A DNA stretch of 64,000 nucleotides, taken from Leptolyngbya sp. FACHB-8 (GTDB lineage: Bacteria > Cyanobacteriota > Cyanobacteriia > Elainellales > Elainellaceae). How positions within the stretch are numbered: the first letter of the stretch is position 1; each line of letters opens with the position of its first letter. The translations under genes were made by a program, and so were the position numbers. This document shows positions 45,999 to 55,233 of this stretch, one piece after another. The stretch spans positions 156,688 to 220,687 of the forward strand of contig NZ_JACJOO010000087.1 of NCBI RefSeq assembly GCF_014695575.1, given 5' to 3'. The notes below the pieces were generated by a model, which was not told where the DNA came from, ran no database searches, and worked only from the letters and a program-made list of their open reading frames with translations.

Positions 45999-46105
45999 TT
46001 ACAGCAGTTCCCGCTTGAGTAAACCACAGCCATTTTTGTGGGAGCCGCGCTCCGCGCGGCTCCCACAAAAATGACCAGACCTCAGGCGATCGAAAATAGC
46101 TGTAA
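45999..46105. mobile_element. MITE-like element 1 (107 bp)
   Basis: Bounded by TTACAGC...GCTGTAA, with imperfect terminal inverted repeats (TTACAGCAGTTCCCGCTTGA and, inverted, TTACAGCTATTTTCGATCGC). The centre is a perfect 20-bp hairpin (46031-46050 with 46054-46073). Size, ends and core match the element at 57694-57801. TA at each border fits an IS630/Tc1-like TA target, but no transposase with these ends is in the window. Confidence 0.75.
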
Positions 46106-46115
46106 GCTGGGTCGA

Positions 46116-47766
46116 GGTTGAGGTTATGGGGATTGAAAAAAGCTATACCACCTGCTAACTGGACAGTGCGAAGTTCTCCTCCTAATTGAAGGTAGAAGAT
46201 AAAAAAAGGACATTCCAGTCCCAAACCGGGCGGAATGTCGGAAACTGGCTGAAATACACAACAATCAGCCACGTTCATTATGAAACTCTATCAACGCATT
46301 GAGCAAATCTTGCTCCAGTTTCGTCCCGTCTTTCGTCGTGAAGCAACCTTCGAGTGGTTTGTCCTGTTGTTTTGGGGCGTGGTGTTGAGTACGCAACCAC
46401 CTGCGGTGACAAGCTACCTCAATGCTTTGGGATTGAGCGAAGGCTATTATCATCAAGCCCTGCATTGGTTCCATTCCAGTGCATTTTGTATCGATAGCTT
46501 GTGCCAGGCGTGGGCAGAGTAGCTGGGCGAACATCCGTTTGTGAACCGTTTGCAGGGTGAGCGCTTGTACGTCGGTGATGGCATCAAAGTGGGCAAGGAA
46601 GGGCGCAAGATGCCAGGGGTGAAGGGACTGCACCAAGAATCGAGTGATGTGAGCAAACCCGAATGGATTCGCGGACACTATTTCAGTGCCTTGGGATTGC
46701 TGATGGGGTGCGGTACGGCGTTGTTTGCGGTGCCGCTCGTCTTCAAATTGCACGATGGGATTGAAGGGGCAGAGTCTGAATCGCAGGAGTTGACCCTGGT
46801 GGATAAGATGGCGCACTTGTGCGTCAGCTACATGAGTGTGGGGAGCTATGCATTGCTCGATGCCTACTATGCCTCGGCGAACGTTTTGCAATCGTTGCGT
46901 GCCCATGGACTGCACCTGATTAGCCGTGTGCGAATTTCTACTGTTGCCCGTGCCCCGTTCAGTTCACTTCCTGGCAAGTCCGGTCGGGGCCGCCCACGCA
47001 AATGGGGGAGCAAGATTGCCCTCCAAGACCTATTTGCCCCTCCAGAGGCGTGTCTCAAAGCTGTCGTCTGGCTCTATGGTCAACCCACAATGGTCTACTA
47101 TCAGTGCTTTGAATTCTTCTGGGATAGCCCAGAGGCGAGCGTCCTATTTGTCTTGACCCAATTGCCCAACGGCAAGCGCATGATTCTGCTCTCCAGCGAT
47201 GTCAAACTTACCGGAACACAGGTGATTGAGTCCTACGGCAAGCGCTTCAAGATTGAAGTTTGTTTTAGAACGTTGGTTCTGCTCCTAGGTGGCTTTGCCT
47301 ATCAGTTTTGGCTCAAACTGCTCGACAAGACACCGCAGTTCCCGTCCAATCTTCGCCTCCAAGACTATGACCCGGCTCAACAACGCCAAATTAAGCAAAA
47401 AGTGGAAGCCTTTGAACGCTTTGTCAATCTCCATGCGATCACCCTCGGTGTGCTGCAAATCTTAGCGCTAGAATTGCCTCAATCGATTTGGAAGAATTTC
47501 CCTCGGTGGTTCCGAACCCTACCCGAACACGGTTATCCAAGCGAACAAATTGTGCGCCTGACGCTTCAGCATCAACATCCACTGATTTTTTCACGAAGTA
47601 GACCTACTCTACTTCTGCCTCAATTGCTCGCCGATAAAGCTGGGTAATCTCCATCACTGAATAAGCTTGAGTTAGCGCATTGGTGCCACTATCGAGGGGT
47701 ACCAATAACTTTGCACTGTCCAGCTGCTAAGTGGTATAGCTTTTTTCAATCCCCATAACCTCAACC
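46116..47766 (+). mobile_element. Insertion sequence with about 54-bp terminal inverted repeats
   Basis: The first 36 bp (GGTTGAGGTTATGGGGATTG...TATACCAC) are repeated perfectly inverted at the right end, up to 47766. Then comes a heptamer CTGCTAA that is in direct rather than inverted orientation at both ends, and then a shared inverted CTGGACAGTGC. The element is about 1.65 kb with one transposase frame. No clear target duplication was found; the exact outer bases are uncertain by a few positions. It sits right next to MITE-like element 1, between a prepilin gene and a glycosyltransferase gene. Confidence 0.88.
46280..47647 (+). pseudogene. DDE transposase interrupted by an in-frame amber codon
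   Basis: One continuous frame of 455 codons, interrupted only by TAG at 46520-46522 (after LCQAWAE; it continues LGEHPFVNRLQGERL). Downstream blocks suggest a DDE nuclease: YVGDGIKVGKEGRKMPGVKG with the first Asp, SYALLDAYYAS with the second, and a C-terminal GKRFKIEVCFRTL with the Glu of the IS4-type Y-x-R-F-x-IE-x-x-FR region. The second piece could restart at the ATG at 46541 but would lack the N-terminal DNA-binding part. The element is probably inactive on its own. I cannot name its IS family with confidence. Confidence 0.8.
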
Positions 47767-47775
47767 CTAGAGTAC

Positions 47776-49452
47776 TTATTGTAATTCTGGAATGGTGTGA
47801 GCTAAAGGGTTAATAATGATACCAGGTGGTTGCGGTTTGTATGCGTAATCCTCCTCGTGAATTAGTACTAGGGGCAACCATGTCGGAAGAATATCCGATT
47901 CATCTTCTGCCCTAACCATTAAAACAGGGTTTCTACGAAGCCAGGAAAATGTAGATAAAGTCCTGAAGCATAAAGTTTCAAAGAGTAAGGGTACCCAACC
48001 CCTGGATGCCCACTGCTCCGCCCAAAATGCAAAGGGCTTACAATTTATGTGGCCATAACCTGGTTGGTCAGGAGCAGCGGCTGAGAAAAGGACTATATGT
48101 CCAGCATGCCTTTCAATGTTATCAAGTAAGACTGCTTCACTACCAGGGTTTAAATGCTCTGCCACCTCGCTACAAATCACCAAATCAAATTTTTGAGATA
48201 ATTCTAATGGTTGGTGTAGATCATGAGTTAAATAATTGGATGCGGGTATATATAAAGCTTCAGGCTCTATTCCATCAATACCAGCTATTTGGGCTACTCC
48301 AAAATTATTTAGTAATTTCAAGTACTGACCTAGCCCACAGCCAATATCAAGAGCGCTCACCGGAGAAAATCGCTCGTATAGATATCGAAACGGAGGAATA
48401 TCTAAGAAGAGATTCTTTAGATGCCAATCCGGCTCAAAAGCAGTATTAATAGACTGATTCTGTTCACTAAAGGTTCCTGGTTCGACATCTGTGTTGTATA
48501 GCTCATAAGGATTGAAATGAATTTCTGGGCCTTTAATATAGTTCTGAAAGCTTCTTACTGTTTCCATTAAGAGATTACTACTAACTACTTCATCATATTG
48601 GTTTTCCGAGCCAACCAGTTTAAATTTTCCACTCCGAATATTATCGGGCCATTGAGAATTGCCAGGAGTTTGTGCATAGTTGAGCGAAATATTTACCAAT
48701 TCACTTTCTGAAAAATTTTCACCTGCTTTTAATCTTTGATATAAACTTCGCCATTGCCTAGTCTCGTTTGGATCATGAAAATTTTGTTTTTTATCCTTAA
48801 GTTGATAGGCAATTTCACCAAAGATCACTTTTTTAGTAATTTGAAATTTGCTGCGAACCGGGAAATGAGCGAGTGATAAATTTCTCAGCTTGATTTTTGA
48901 GATATCATATGACGAAGAAGTATTATGGTTTCCCTGAGTAAGTGTGAGATCATGAATGCAGAGTTCTGGATTTCTTAAAACTACTTTGTAATATTGAGGA
49001 ATTTCTCTGTTTCTGAAAAAGTTGAACTGATCTAATTGAGCTTTTGGGCTCTGGTCATTGGCTAGCTTGGGGGAAATAACATATGTCTTCCAACCCCAAA
49101 AACCAACCCCAGGAGATTCAATTTCATTCAATGACTCTACAAAAACATCATAGCTTTCACAATCAATAAACTCATCAGCGTCTAGAGGAATGACATAGTC
49201 TATGGGACTGGTAAAACAAAGCCGTCTGAGTAAGTTTGTCATTTTTTCAGACTGAAAATAAGCATATTCATAATCATCAGATAAGCAAATTGGTAAACCT
49301 TCTTGCATTAACAGTTTAAGAATCAACCGTGTTGAATCCGTTGAACAATTATCAAAAACAATAATTCCGTCCAGAAATTGCAAGTTATGACGAATAAAGC
49401 TCTCTATGATATCCTCTTCATTCTTCACCATGGAAATTCCAATAACTTGCAT
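47776..49452 (-). CDS. Family 2-like glycosyltransferase fused to a methyltransferase
   Basis: 558 residues. The N-terminal part (1-250) is a GT-A fold transferase of the GT2/DUF4422-like kind that begins ISMVKNEEDIIESFIRHNL, with NCSTDSTR and the metal-binding LDADEF (D91, D93). Residues 360-500 are a class I SAM methyltransferase (SALDIGCGLGQYLKLL, HDLHQPLELSQKFDLVICSE, VAEHLNPG). There is no membrane segment. The neighbour upstream on the same strand is the TPR-OGT pair, 119 bp away; the insertion sequence ends 9 bp past its stop. A role in making or decorating a glycan, possibly on pilin, is inferred from context. Lower GC than the carbon block. Confidence 0.85.
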   Translation of the reverse strand: MQVIGISMVKNEEDIIESFIRHNLQFLDGIIVFDNCSTDSTRLILKLLMQEGLPICLSDDYEYAYFQSEKMTNLLRRLCFTSPIDYVIPLDADEFIDCESYDVFVESLNEIESPGVGFWGWKTYVISPKLANDQSPKAQLDQFNFFRNREIPQYYKVVLRNPELCIHDLTLTQGNHNTSSSYDISKIKLRNLSLAHFPVRSKFQITKKVIFGEIAYQLKDKKQNFHDPNETRQWRSLYQRLKAGENFSESELVNISLNYAQTPGNSQWPDNIRSGKFKLVGSENQYDEVVSSNLLMETVRSFQNYIKGPEIHFNPYELYNTDVEPGTFSEQNQSINTAFEPDWHLKNLFLDIPPFRYLYERFSPVSALDIGCGLGQYLKLLNNFGVAQIAGIDGIEPEALYIPASNYLTHDLHQPLELSQKFDLVICSEVAEHLNPGSEAVLLDNIERHAGHIVLFSAAAPDQPGYGHINCKPFAFWAEQWASRGWVPLLFETLCFRTLSTFSWLRRNPVLMVRAEDESDILPTWLPLVLIHEEDYAYKPQPPGIIINPLAHTIPELQ

Positions 49453-49571
49453 CGTTTTTACTCCTCAACTAAAATATGGCTCAAGGTTCAAGAACTACTT
49501 CCTAATTCATCTAGGTGTTCCAAATGACTTAGAGTATTTAAAGAAGCTAGTGTATTTCTGTGTTAATAAGT

Positions 49572-51839
49572 TTATTTCATAGAGTTTTTTCCATCACTAT
49601 TAAGATAGCGCTGCCACATTTGCTCAAAGGCGCTTTCCATATCGCGAGTAAATTGTTCGGCATTCCACAAGGGAGAGGTTTGGCGCGATCGCCATAATTC
49701 AGCTTGTACCTGTTCCCGTAGTCCCGCATCGGTGCCAAAGCGTACCCCCCACTCAATATACTCCGCCGCAGAGTGAGCAATACCCGCTTCGATTCCAGCA
49801 TGGCGCAACATTGCATAGCTGTTACGACTGGCAAACTGTTGTCCTACCCGTGTCACCAAAGGAATCCCCATCCATAGGGTTTCCATGGTTGTCGTAGCCC
49901 CGGTATAGGGAAAGGTATCGAGAACAACGTCGGCAATACTCAGGTTAGCTCGATGGGTGGCTTCATCTTTGTCGAGTTCTAGAAACCGGAAGCGATCGCG
50001 ACTGATGCCCTCCATCTCAGCCGCCTGAAAGAGGGCATTGCGGAGAGAGTTATTATCACCAATACCTTTCAGCAATAAGTAGCTATTGGGAACTTGCTTC
50101 AGGATTTGGAGCTGGCAGGACACAGTTTCAGGGTGGCGTTTGATTGCTGTTTGGGCACTGAAATAAACTACAGCATCTGATGGAATATTTAGGGCTTTTC
50201 GCTGTAAAGATGGCACTCCTACCTCAAAACCATCGACAGCAATATATGTTCGCGGCAAGCGCCAAAGTGCCTCAGCATAATACTCATTAGCATGGTCAGG
50301 CACCACCAATGGATCGACCAGGAAATAATCTACCGTAGGTAAACCGCTCGCATCGTAACCTAGCCATGTTACCTGTACAGGGGCAGGCTTAAGCGCCATG
50401 ACAGCATAAGTATCTTCTGATGTGACGCTGTCTAAGTCCACCAGAATATCAATCTCATCGTCATAGATCTTCTGGGCTGTTTCATGGGGTTTCCCATAAA
50501 CGGCAAAAGAGCGGGTTGCGGGTCGAGCAAACCATGTTTCGCTGAAGGTCGAAAGCCCATTAAGCGGCAATTCATGGCTCTGAAAATAGGCATAAAACTC
50601 AAAGCGACTTGCATCATAATGCTGAAAAATCCATCGGCTCAGCCAGCCGATGGAATGTTGATCCATAAATTCTGAAAGAAAACCAATTCTTAGCTTTTCT
50701 CGCTGAGTTGTCTGGCGATTTTGGTGAGAAAACACGGGAGAAGCGATCGCCGTTGCTCCTGGTGTGTTTTCTTGATTTTGGAGAGTCTTTAGATAAAAGG
50801 AGGATAACCGATTTTGCCAGACTCGACATTCCTTAGGATCATCCTGAATATATTGAAAGTAAAATAAGTTTCGTAGTAAGAAGGATGGGGCTATTTGGAA
50901 ATCACTTTTTCCTTCATACTCTTGAATAAAACTATCTAGTAATAGCAGCAAGCTTTCTAGTTCTTCTTTTGCCTCTTGCCAACGTTCAGGAATATGAAAT
51001 AACCCTTCAATTAAAAGACCTTTTGTACGGATTTTTGTCCGAAGATTTTGACACTCTAAAAATAGTTTTTCTGCAAGAGAAGCGGCTTTTTTAAAGTCTC
51101 TTCTCTTGATATAAATCATGATTCGTTCATGATTTAAGCCAAAATGTTTTGGATCCAATCTCAGCCCTGCCTCTGCATAAGTAAGGGCGATATCAAAGTC
51201 TTCATGAAGAATACTTCGTTGACGGAGCTGTACAGCTTTTTCGTTTAAACGATAGACAATTTTTGTTTTATCAGGCAGATAACTGGCTACCTTCTCAATC
51301 CATGGCAGAATTTCTGGATCTTCCACATCCCAGGCAAGTACATCTCCTAAGACAGTCTCCATTAAGGAACTGTCTATAGAGACGGACTGGTCGGTATGGC
51401 TGGTCAGTGCCTCAAGCAGCCCAGAGCAGATGAGTAGGTTCGAATCAAACTGATTCCCTTGCATAGCAGCCTGAATGCTTTGAAGAATTACATTTACATC
51501 GAGAGGATTAATTTCATGGAGATGTTGATATAGCAGGTAAGCTAATTCCCATTTCCCCTGCTGCTCAAGGTTCTGGGTTTTAGTCTGAATGAGTTTTATT
51601 AGCTCCTGAAAAAGTTCATTTTCATGGTTCTCATCCACTTCTGAAAAGGCGATCGCCCAAGCCAACTGAGCTGCTTCTTCCTGCCCAGCTAATAGATAAG
51701 CCAGGCCTAAAGCCAGATGATGTTGAGGTATTTCTGGTTCCTGCTCGACGAGTGCTTCAAAGCAAGCAGCAGCAGTCAGAAAATCATCACCCTGGAGAGC
51801 TTGCTGTCCTTTTTCCTTTAAAACTTCTGGTGAGTTCAT
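49572..51839 (-). CDS. TPR protein with OGT-like (SPINDLY-type) glycosyltransferase domain, copy 1
   Basis: 755 residues. The first about 330 are TPR-like helical repeats (QALQGDDFLTAAACFEALVE, LALGLAYLLAGQEEAAQLAW). From residue 385 it is a GT41 O-GlcNAc transferase-type catalytic domain: LRIGFLSEFMDQHSIGWL, ILVDLDSVTSEDTYAV, APVQVTWLGYDASG, VVYFSAQTAIKRHPETV, then FPYTGATTTMETLWMGIP and ASRNSYAMLRHAGI. Such enzymes transfer a sugar from a UDP-sugar to Ser/Thr of proteins recognised by the TPRs. It is a tandem duplicate of the next gene, with 16 bp between. Placed between two prepilin genes, so pilin is a candidate acceptor (inference). Confidence 0.9.
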   Translation of the reverse strand: MNSPEVLKEKGQQALQGDDFLTAAACFEALVEQEPEIPQHHLALGLAYLLAGQEEAAQLAWAIAFSEVDENHENELFQELIKLIQTKTQNLEQQGKWELAYLLYQHLHEINPLDVNVILQSIQAAMQGNQFDSNLLICSGLLEALTSHTDQSVSIDSSLMETVLGDVLAWDVEDPEILPWIEKVASYLPDKTKIVYRLNEKAVQLRQRSILHEDFDIALTYAEAGLRLDPKHFGLNHERIMIYIKRRDFKKAASLAEKLFLECQNLRTKIRTKGLLIEGLFHIPERWQEAKEELESLLLLLDSFIQEYEGKSDFQIAPSFLLRNLFYFQYIQDDPKECRVWQNRLSSFYLKTLQNQENTPGATAIASPVFSHQNRQTTQREKLRIGFLSEFMDQHSIGWLSRWIFQHYDASRFEFYAYFQSHELPLNGLSTFSETWFARPATRSFAVYGKPHETAQKIYDDEIDILVDLDSVTSEDTYAVMALKPAPVQVTWLGYDASGLPTVDYFLVDPLVVPDHANEYYAEALWRLPRTYIAVDGFEVGVPSLQRKALNIPSDAVVYFSAQTAIKRHPETVSCQLQILKQVPNSYLLLKGIGDNNSLRNALFQAAEMEGISRDRFRFLELDKDEATHRANLSIADVVLDTFPYTGATTTMETLWMGIPLVTRVGQQFASRNSYAMLRHAGIEAGIAHSAAEYIEWGVRFGTDAGLREQVQAELWRSRQTSPLWNAEQFTRDMESAFEQMWQRYLNSDGKNSMK

Positions 51840-51855
51840 AGTTGAAAAGATTGCA

Positions 51856-54111
51856 TTAGTTAGACTGAGACGAGGTTTCTAGATATTGCTGCCACATTTG
51901 CTCAAAGGCATTTTCTAGATCCCGAGTGAATTGTTTAGCATTCCACAGTGGGGATGTTTGGCGCGATCGCCATAGCTGACGCTTCACCTGCTCTCGCAAG
52001 GCTGCATCCGAGCCGAGCCGCACCCCCCATTCAATATATTCTTCCTGTGAATAGGCAATGCCTGCTTCAATTCCAGCATGACGAAGCATGGCGTAACTGT
52101 TGCGGCTGGTGAATTGATTGCCAACCAGGGTGACCAGAGGAATGCCCATCCATAAGGTTTCCAGGGTAGTTGTGGCCCCTGTATAGGGAAAGGTGTCAAG
52201 GACGACGTCGGCAATGCTTAAATTGGCACGGTGAGTTGATTCATGCTTAACAGGGGGTAGAAACCGAAAGCGATCGCCTGCAATACCCTCTTCTTCTGCT
52301 GTTTGCAGGAATGAATTGCGAAGCGCATCTGCATCGCCCTTCCCCTTCAGAAGCAGGTAGCTGTTAGGAACTTGCTTGAGAATTTCTATTTGACATCGCA
52401 CCGCATCAGGGTGGCGTTTTGCAGCGGTCTGTGCACTGAAATACACCACAGCATCCGCAGGGATATCCAACTTATCTCGTCGTAATGATGGGACACTCAC
52501 TTCAAAACCATCAACGGCAATATAGGTTGTCGGCATTCGCCAAATGGTTTCCGTGTAGTAATCATCAGCATGGTCGGGTAGCACAAACCGATCTGCTAAG
52601 AAGTAGTCAACAGTCGGGAGACCAGTAGCGTCATACCCTAACCAGGTCACCTGGATACGAGCAGGCTTTAAGGCAAACGTAGCGTAATTTTTTTCAGAGG
52701 TAACGCTATCTAAGTCAACCAGAATATCAATGTCATCCTGTTTGATAATTTTTGCAATTTCCTCAGGATCTCCATACACGATACAGGCCCCTGTGGATAG
52801 GTCAGCAAACCACTCCTGGCTGAAATCGTCTAACCCTTCGGGGCGGGTCGTATAGATTTTGAAGTAACAGTAAAACTCGAATCGCTCACGATCATAATGT
52901 TGAAAAATCCATCGACTAAGCCACCCTACAGAGTGCTTTGTCATGCATTCCGAAAGAAAACCAATGCGTAACTTACGGGACGTACCTAAGACTTGGACCC
53001 GATCGGATATAACTGCTTTTTCCTCATGCTGTTTTTGAATGCTATCTACATAAATTTGGGCTAGCTGGTTCTGTAAACTTCGATATTCAACGGGGTTATC
53101 TTTAATATATTGATAGAAAAACAAAGACCGAGTTGCCAGTGCACTAGGCATATATAAACCAGGGTTTTCGCTGTATTCCTGAATCAGCTCCCTAAGAAGT
53201 TGCAAGATGTCTTCTAGATGGCTTTGACTATCATTCCATCGATCTGATAGATGAATGAGGGCATCAAGCAAAAGACATTTAGCAAAAACTTTTTCCTGTT
53301 TGTTTTCACAGTCCATCAAGAGTGCTTCAGCCATTGTGGCAGCTTCTTGATAACGTGCACTTTTAATAAAAATGAAAACTCGCTCATGCTTTAGACCGAA
53401 GTTTGTTCCGTCTAAGCGAAGTGCTGCATCAATATACGCTAAAGCTTTAGAAGAATTAGAGTTATAAGGGCTTCGCATCCGAACCTGGATCGATTTTTCA
53501 TAAAGCTTATGAGTAACAGCTTCCGGGTTAGGTAAATAGCGAGCTGTCTCTTCAATCCAACTGAGCAAATCGCGATTCCCGTCATCCCGAATAATAACTT
53601 CCTGTAGCGTTGCGTCTAACAATTCTAAATCGATGGCTTCAGGTTGCTGAATAGTTGTTTCTAAAGTTTCCAGCAGCCCTGTGTTTTCCAAGCGTTCACG
53701 GCTCAACAATTCCCCTTTTAAGGCTGTTTGAATACCTTTAAGAATAGAGTTGGTATCTGTAGGTGTGAGTTGATGGAGATGCTGATAGAGAAGGTCAGCA
53801 AGTCCCCACTTTTCTTGCCGTTCATAAGCTTCAATTTTGGCTTGAAGGAGTTGAACGAGCTCTCCGAGAAGGAATTCTCCGTCAGCTTCATCTACTTCTG
53901 AAAAGGCGATCGCCCACGTTAACTGAGCCGCTTCTTCCTGCCCTATCAGCAAATAAGCCAAGCCCAGGGGTAAGCGGTACTGTATAGCCTGGGGTTGTTT
54001 CTCAATTATTTGTTCAAGATAGGTAATGGCTTCTTCAAAGTTGTCAGTTTGAAGAGCTTGCTGACTAGCACGTTGTAGCTCATCCAGGGAAACTATGTTT
54101 GAAGAGGGCAT
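51856..54111 (-). CDS. TPR protein with OGT-like glycosyltransferase domain, copy 2
   Basis: 751 residues, colinear with copy 1. The TPR-like N-terminus (LQRASQQALQTDNFEEAITY, IQYRLPLGLAYLLIGQEEAA) is followed by the GT41 domain with LRIGFLSECMTKHSVGWL, ILVDLDSVTSEKNYAT, QVTWLGYDATGLPTVDYFL, YFSAQTAAKRHPDAV, and FPYTGATTTLETLWMGIP. The catalytic half is much more conserved between the copies than residues 150-380, so their protein targets may differ. It is the upstream member of the pair on the - strand and probably cotranscribed with copy 1. The gap to the second prepilin (54112-54435) holds one hairpin and no gene. Confidence 0.9.
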   Translation of the reverse strand: MPSSNIVSLDELQRASQQALQTDNFEEAITYLEQIIEKQPQAIQYRLPLGLAYLLIGQEEAAQLTWAIAFSEVDEADGEFLLGELVQLLQAKIEAYERQEKWGLADLLYQHLHQLTPTDTNSILKGIQTALKGELLSRERLENTGLLETLETTIQQPEAIDLELLDATLQEVIIRDDGNRDLLSWIEETARYLPNPEAVTHKLYEKSIQVRMRSPYNSNSSKALAYIDAALRLDGTNFGLKHERVFIFIKSARYQEAATMAEALLMDCENKQEKVFAKCLLLDALIHLSDRWNDSQSHLEDILQLLRELIQEYSENPGLYMPSALATRSLFFYQYIKDNPVEYRSLQNQLAQIYVDSIQKQHEEKAVISDRVQVLGTSRKLRIGFLSECMTKHSVGWLSRWIFQHYDRERFEFYCYFKIYTTRPEGLDDFSQEWFADLSTGACIVYGDPEEIAKIIKQDDIDILVDLDSVTSEKNYATFALKPARIQVTWLGYDATGLPTVDYFLADRFVLPDHADDYYTETIWRMPTTYIAVDGFEVSVPSLRRDKLDIPADAVVYFSAQTAAKRHPDAVRCQIEILKQVPNSYLLLKGKGDADALRNSFLQTAEEEGIAGDRFRFLPPVKHESTHRANLSIADVVLDTFPYTGATTTLETLWMGIPLVTLVGNQFTSRNSYAMLRHAGIEAGIAYSQEEYIEWGVRLGSDAALREQVKRQLWRSRQTSPLWNAKQFTRDLENAFEQMWQQYLETSSQSN

Positions 54112-54227
54112 GATGGGTGCAGAAAGAGACTAAGCACAAAATGTCATTGATTAGAGTGCCCTGTATAATCCCGCATATTACAGGGGCAAGGCAGATTCTA
54201 ATACTCATATCTTGCACCAAAAAACAG

Positions 54228-54272
54228 AACCCTTGACTTTGCATGTACGAAATGCGGGCAAAGTCAAGGGTT
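54228..54272. repeat. 15-bp hairpin related to 29899 and 39501
   Basis: AACCCTTGACTTTGC (54228-54242) pairs with 54258-54272. The tip GCATGTACGAAATGC forms a smaller inner stem. The core CCCTTGAYTTTGC is shared with the hairpins at 29899 and 39501. It lies downstream of the second prepilin gene. Confidence 0.88.
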
Positions 54273-54435
54273 TCAGAAAGATCGTCTGAACGAATGTAAC
54301 GTTGGTTTGGGGTGAGCTGACGTGCACTTTCCAACCGGTCAAAAATCACCATTCTCGATGCTTGCACTTTGGGCACCATCGAAAACGTTCTTAACCGGGC
54401 TCAGGCGACGAACTCAGGCCGAACTCAGGTTCGTG

Positions 54436-54939
54436 TTACTGGTTGACCCGGGGAAACCCGATTGGGCAATCAGGCCAATCAGCTGGATCCCAACTGGGTG
54501 CAGTCTGAACCGGTATATCAGACTCGCAAACAAGACTCTTTAAAAGATTGCCATCAACTTTCACCTGCCCTCCATAGGACTTTAGTGCTTCCTTCCTGGC
54601 TACTGCATCAATCACTGCATCTCCGTTACGGTTGCCGTTGATGGTGTATTCATAGTTTTGAGTTTCCAGGTCAATTCCTGCATCCAAACTTGCCATGCTG
54701 GCACCAAACTGGCCGTACTCAATATAGTAGGCCTGTTGCGCACGGTTGATGGAGCCTACATAGGTCTTTGCCTCGGATTGACGAGCCTTATTCGCTTGAT
54801 TTAGAAAGGAGGGGAGCGCGATCGCTGACAAAATACCGATAATGACAATCACAACCAACAGCTCAATCAACGTAAAGCCTCTTTCAGAGGGATGTTGAAT
54901 GAGGTGTTGCAGGAACTTCGCTTGAAACTCGGTTTTCAT
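54436..54939 (-). CDS. pilA: Type IV prepilin, PilA-like (copy 2)
   Basis: 167-residue prepilin with leader MKTEFQAKFLQHLIQHPSER and cleavage between Gly21 and Phe22 (RGFTLIELLVVIVIIGIL), with the +5 glutamate present. Residues 22-75 are nearly identical to copy 1, while the globular C-terminal half is different: NYEYTINGNRNGDAVIDAVA, and cysteines in LVCESD and WPDCPIG. The shared stem and different head suggest duplication with diversification of the exposed surface. It flanks the OGT pair on the side opposite copy 1. The Shine-Dalgarno sequence is weak compared with copy 1. Confidence 0.92.
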   Translation of the reverse strand: MKTEFQAKFLQHLIQHPSERGFTLIELLVVIVIIGILSAIALPSFLNQANKARQSEAKTYVGSINRAQQAYYIEYGQFGASMASLDAGIDLETQNYEYTINGNRNGDAVIDAVARKEALKSYGGQVKVDGNLLKSLVCESDIPVQTAPSWDPADWPDCPIGFPRVNQ

Positions 54940-55233
54940 GGAGGGATCTCAGCTTCGGCGGCAATTGGACTTCTATCACATTGCAACACCCTGAAAATAG
55001 AGATACAGCCCTGAATACAAAAGCACTTCATAAAAGTACCCCTGTAACTTCATCGGGGCTTCATGAAAACACTTTCCTTATCTAATGAATTTAACCGAAA
55101 TTACTGAAAAAAGGGATTATGTTTTGAAATATGTCCTGCCCATACCCACTCAAGCCCTCGTTTCCAAAAGGGTACGAAAACTTGAATGAGCAGAGATCAC
55201 CCCATTGAGAACTAATTCTTTTTTTATAGCTGC

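Noticed and set aside
46106..46115. Target site duplication for the insertion sequence
   Set aside because: Flanks on the two sides do not match convincingly over any usual length, so no duplication is claimed.
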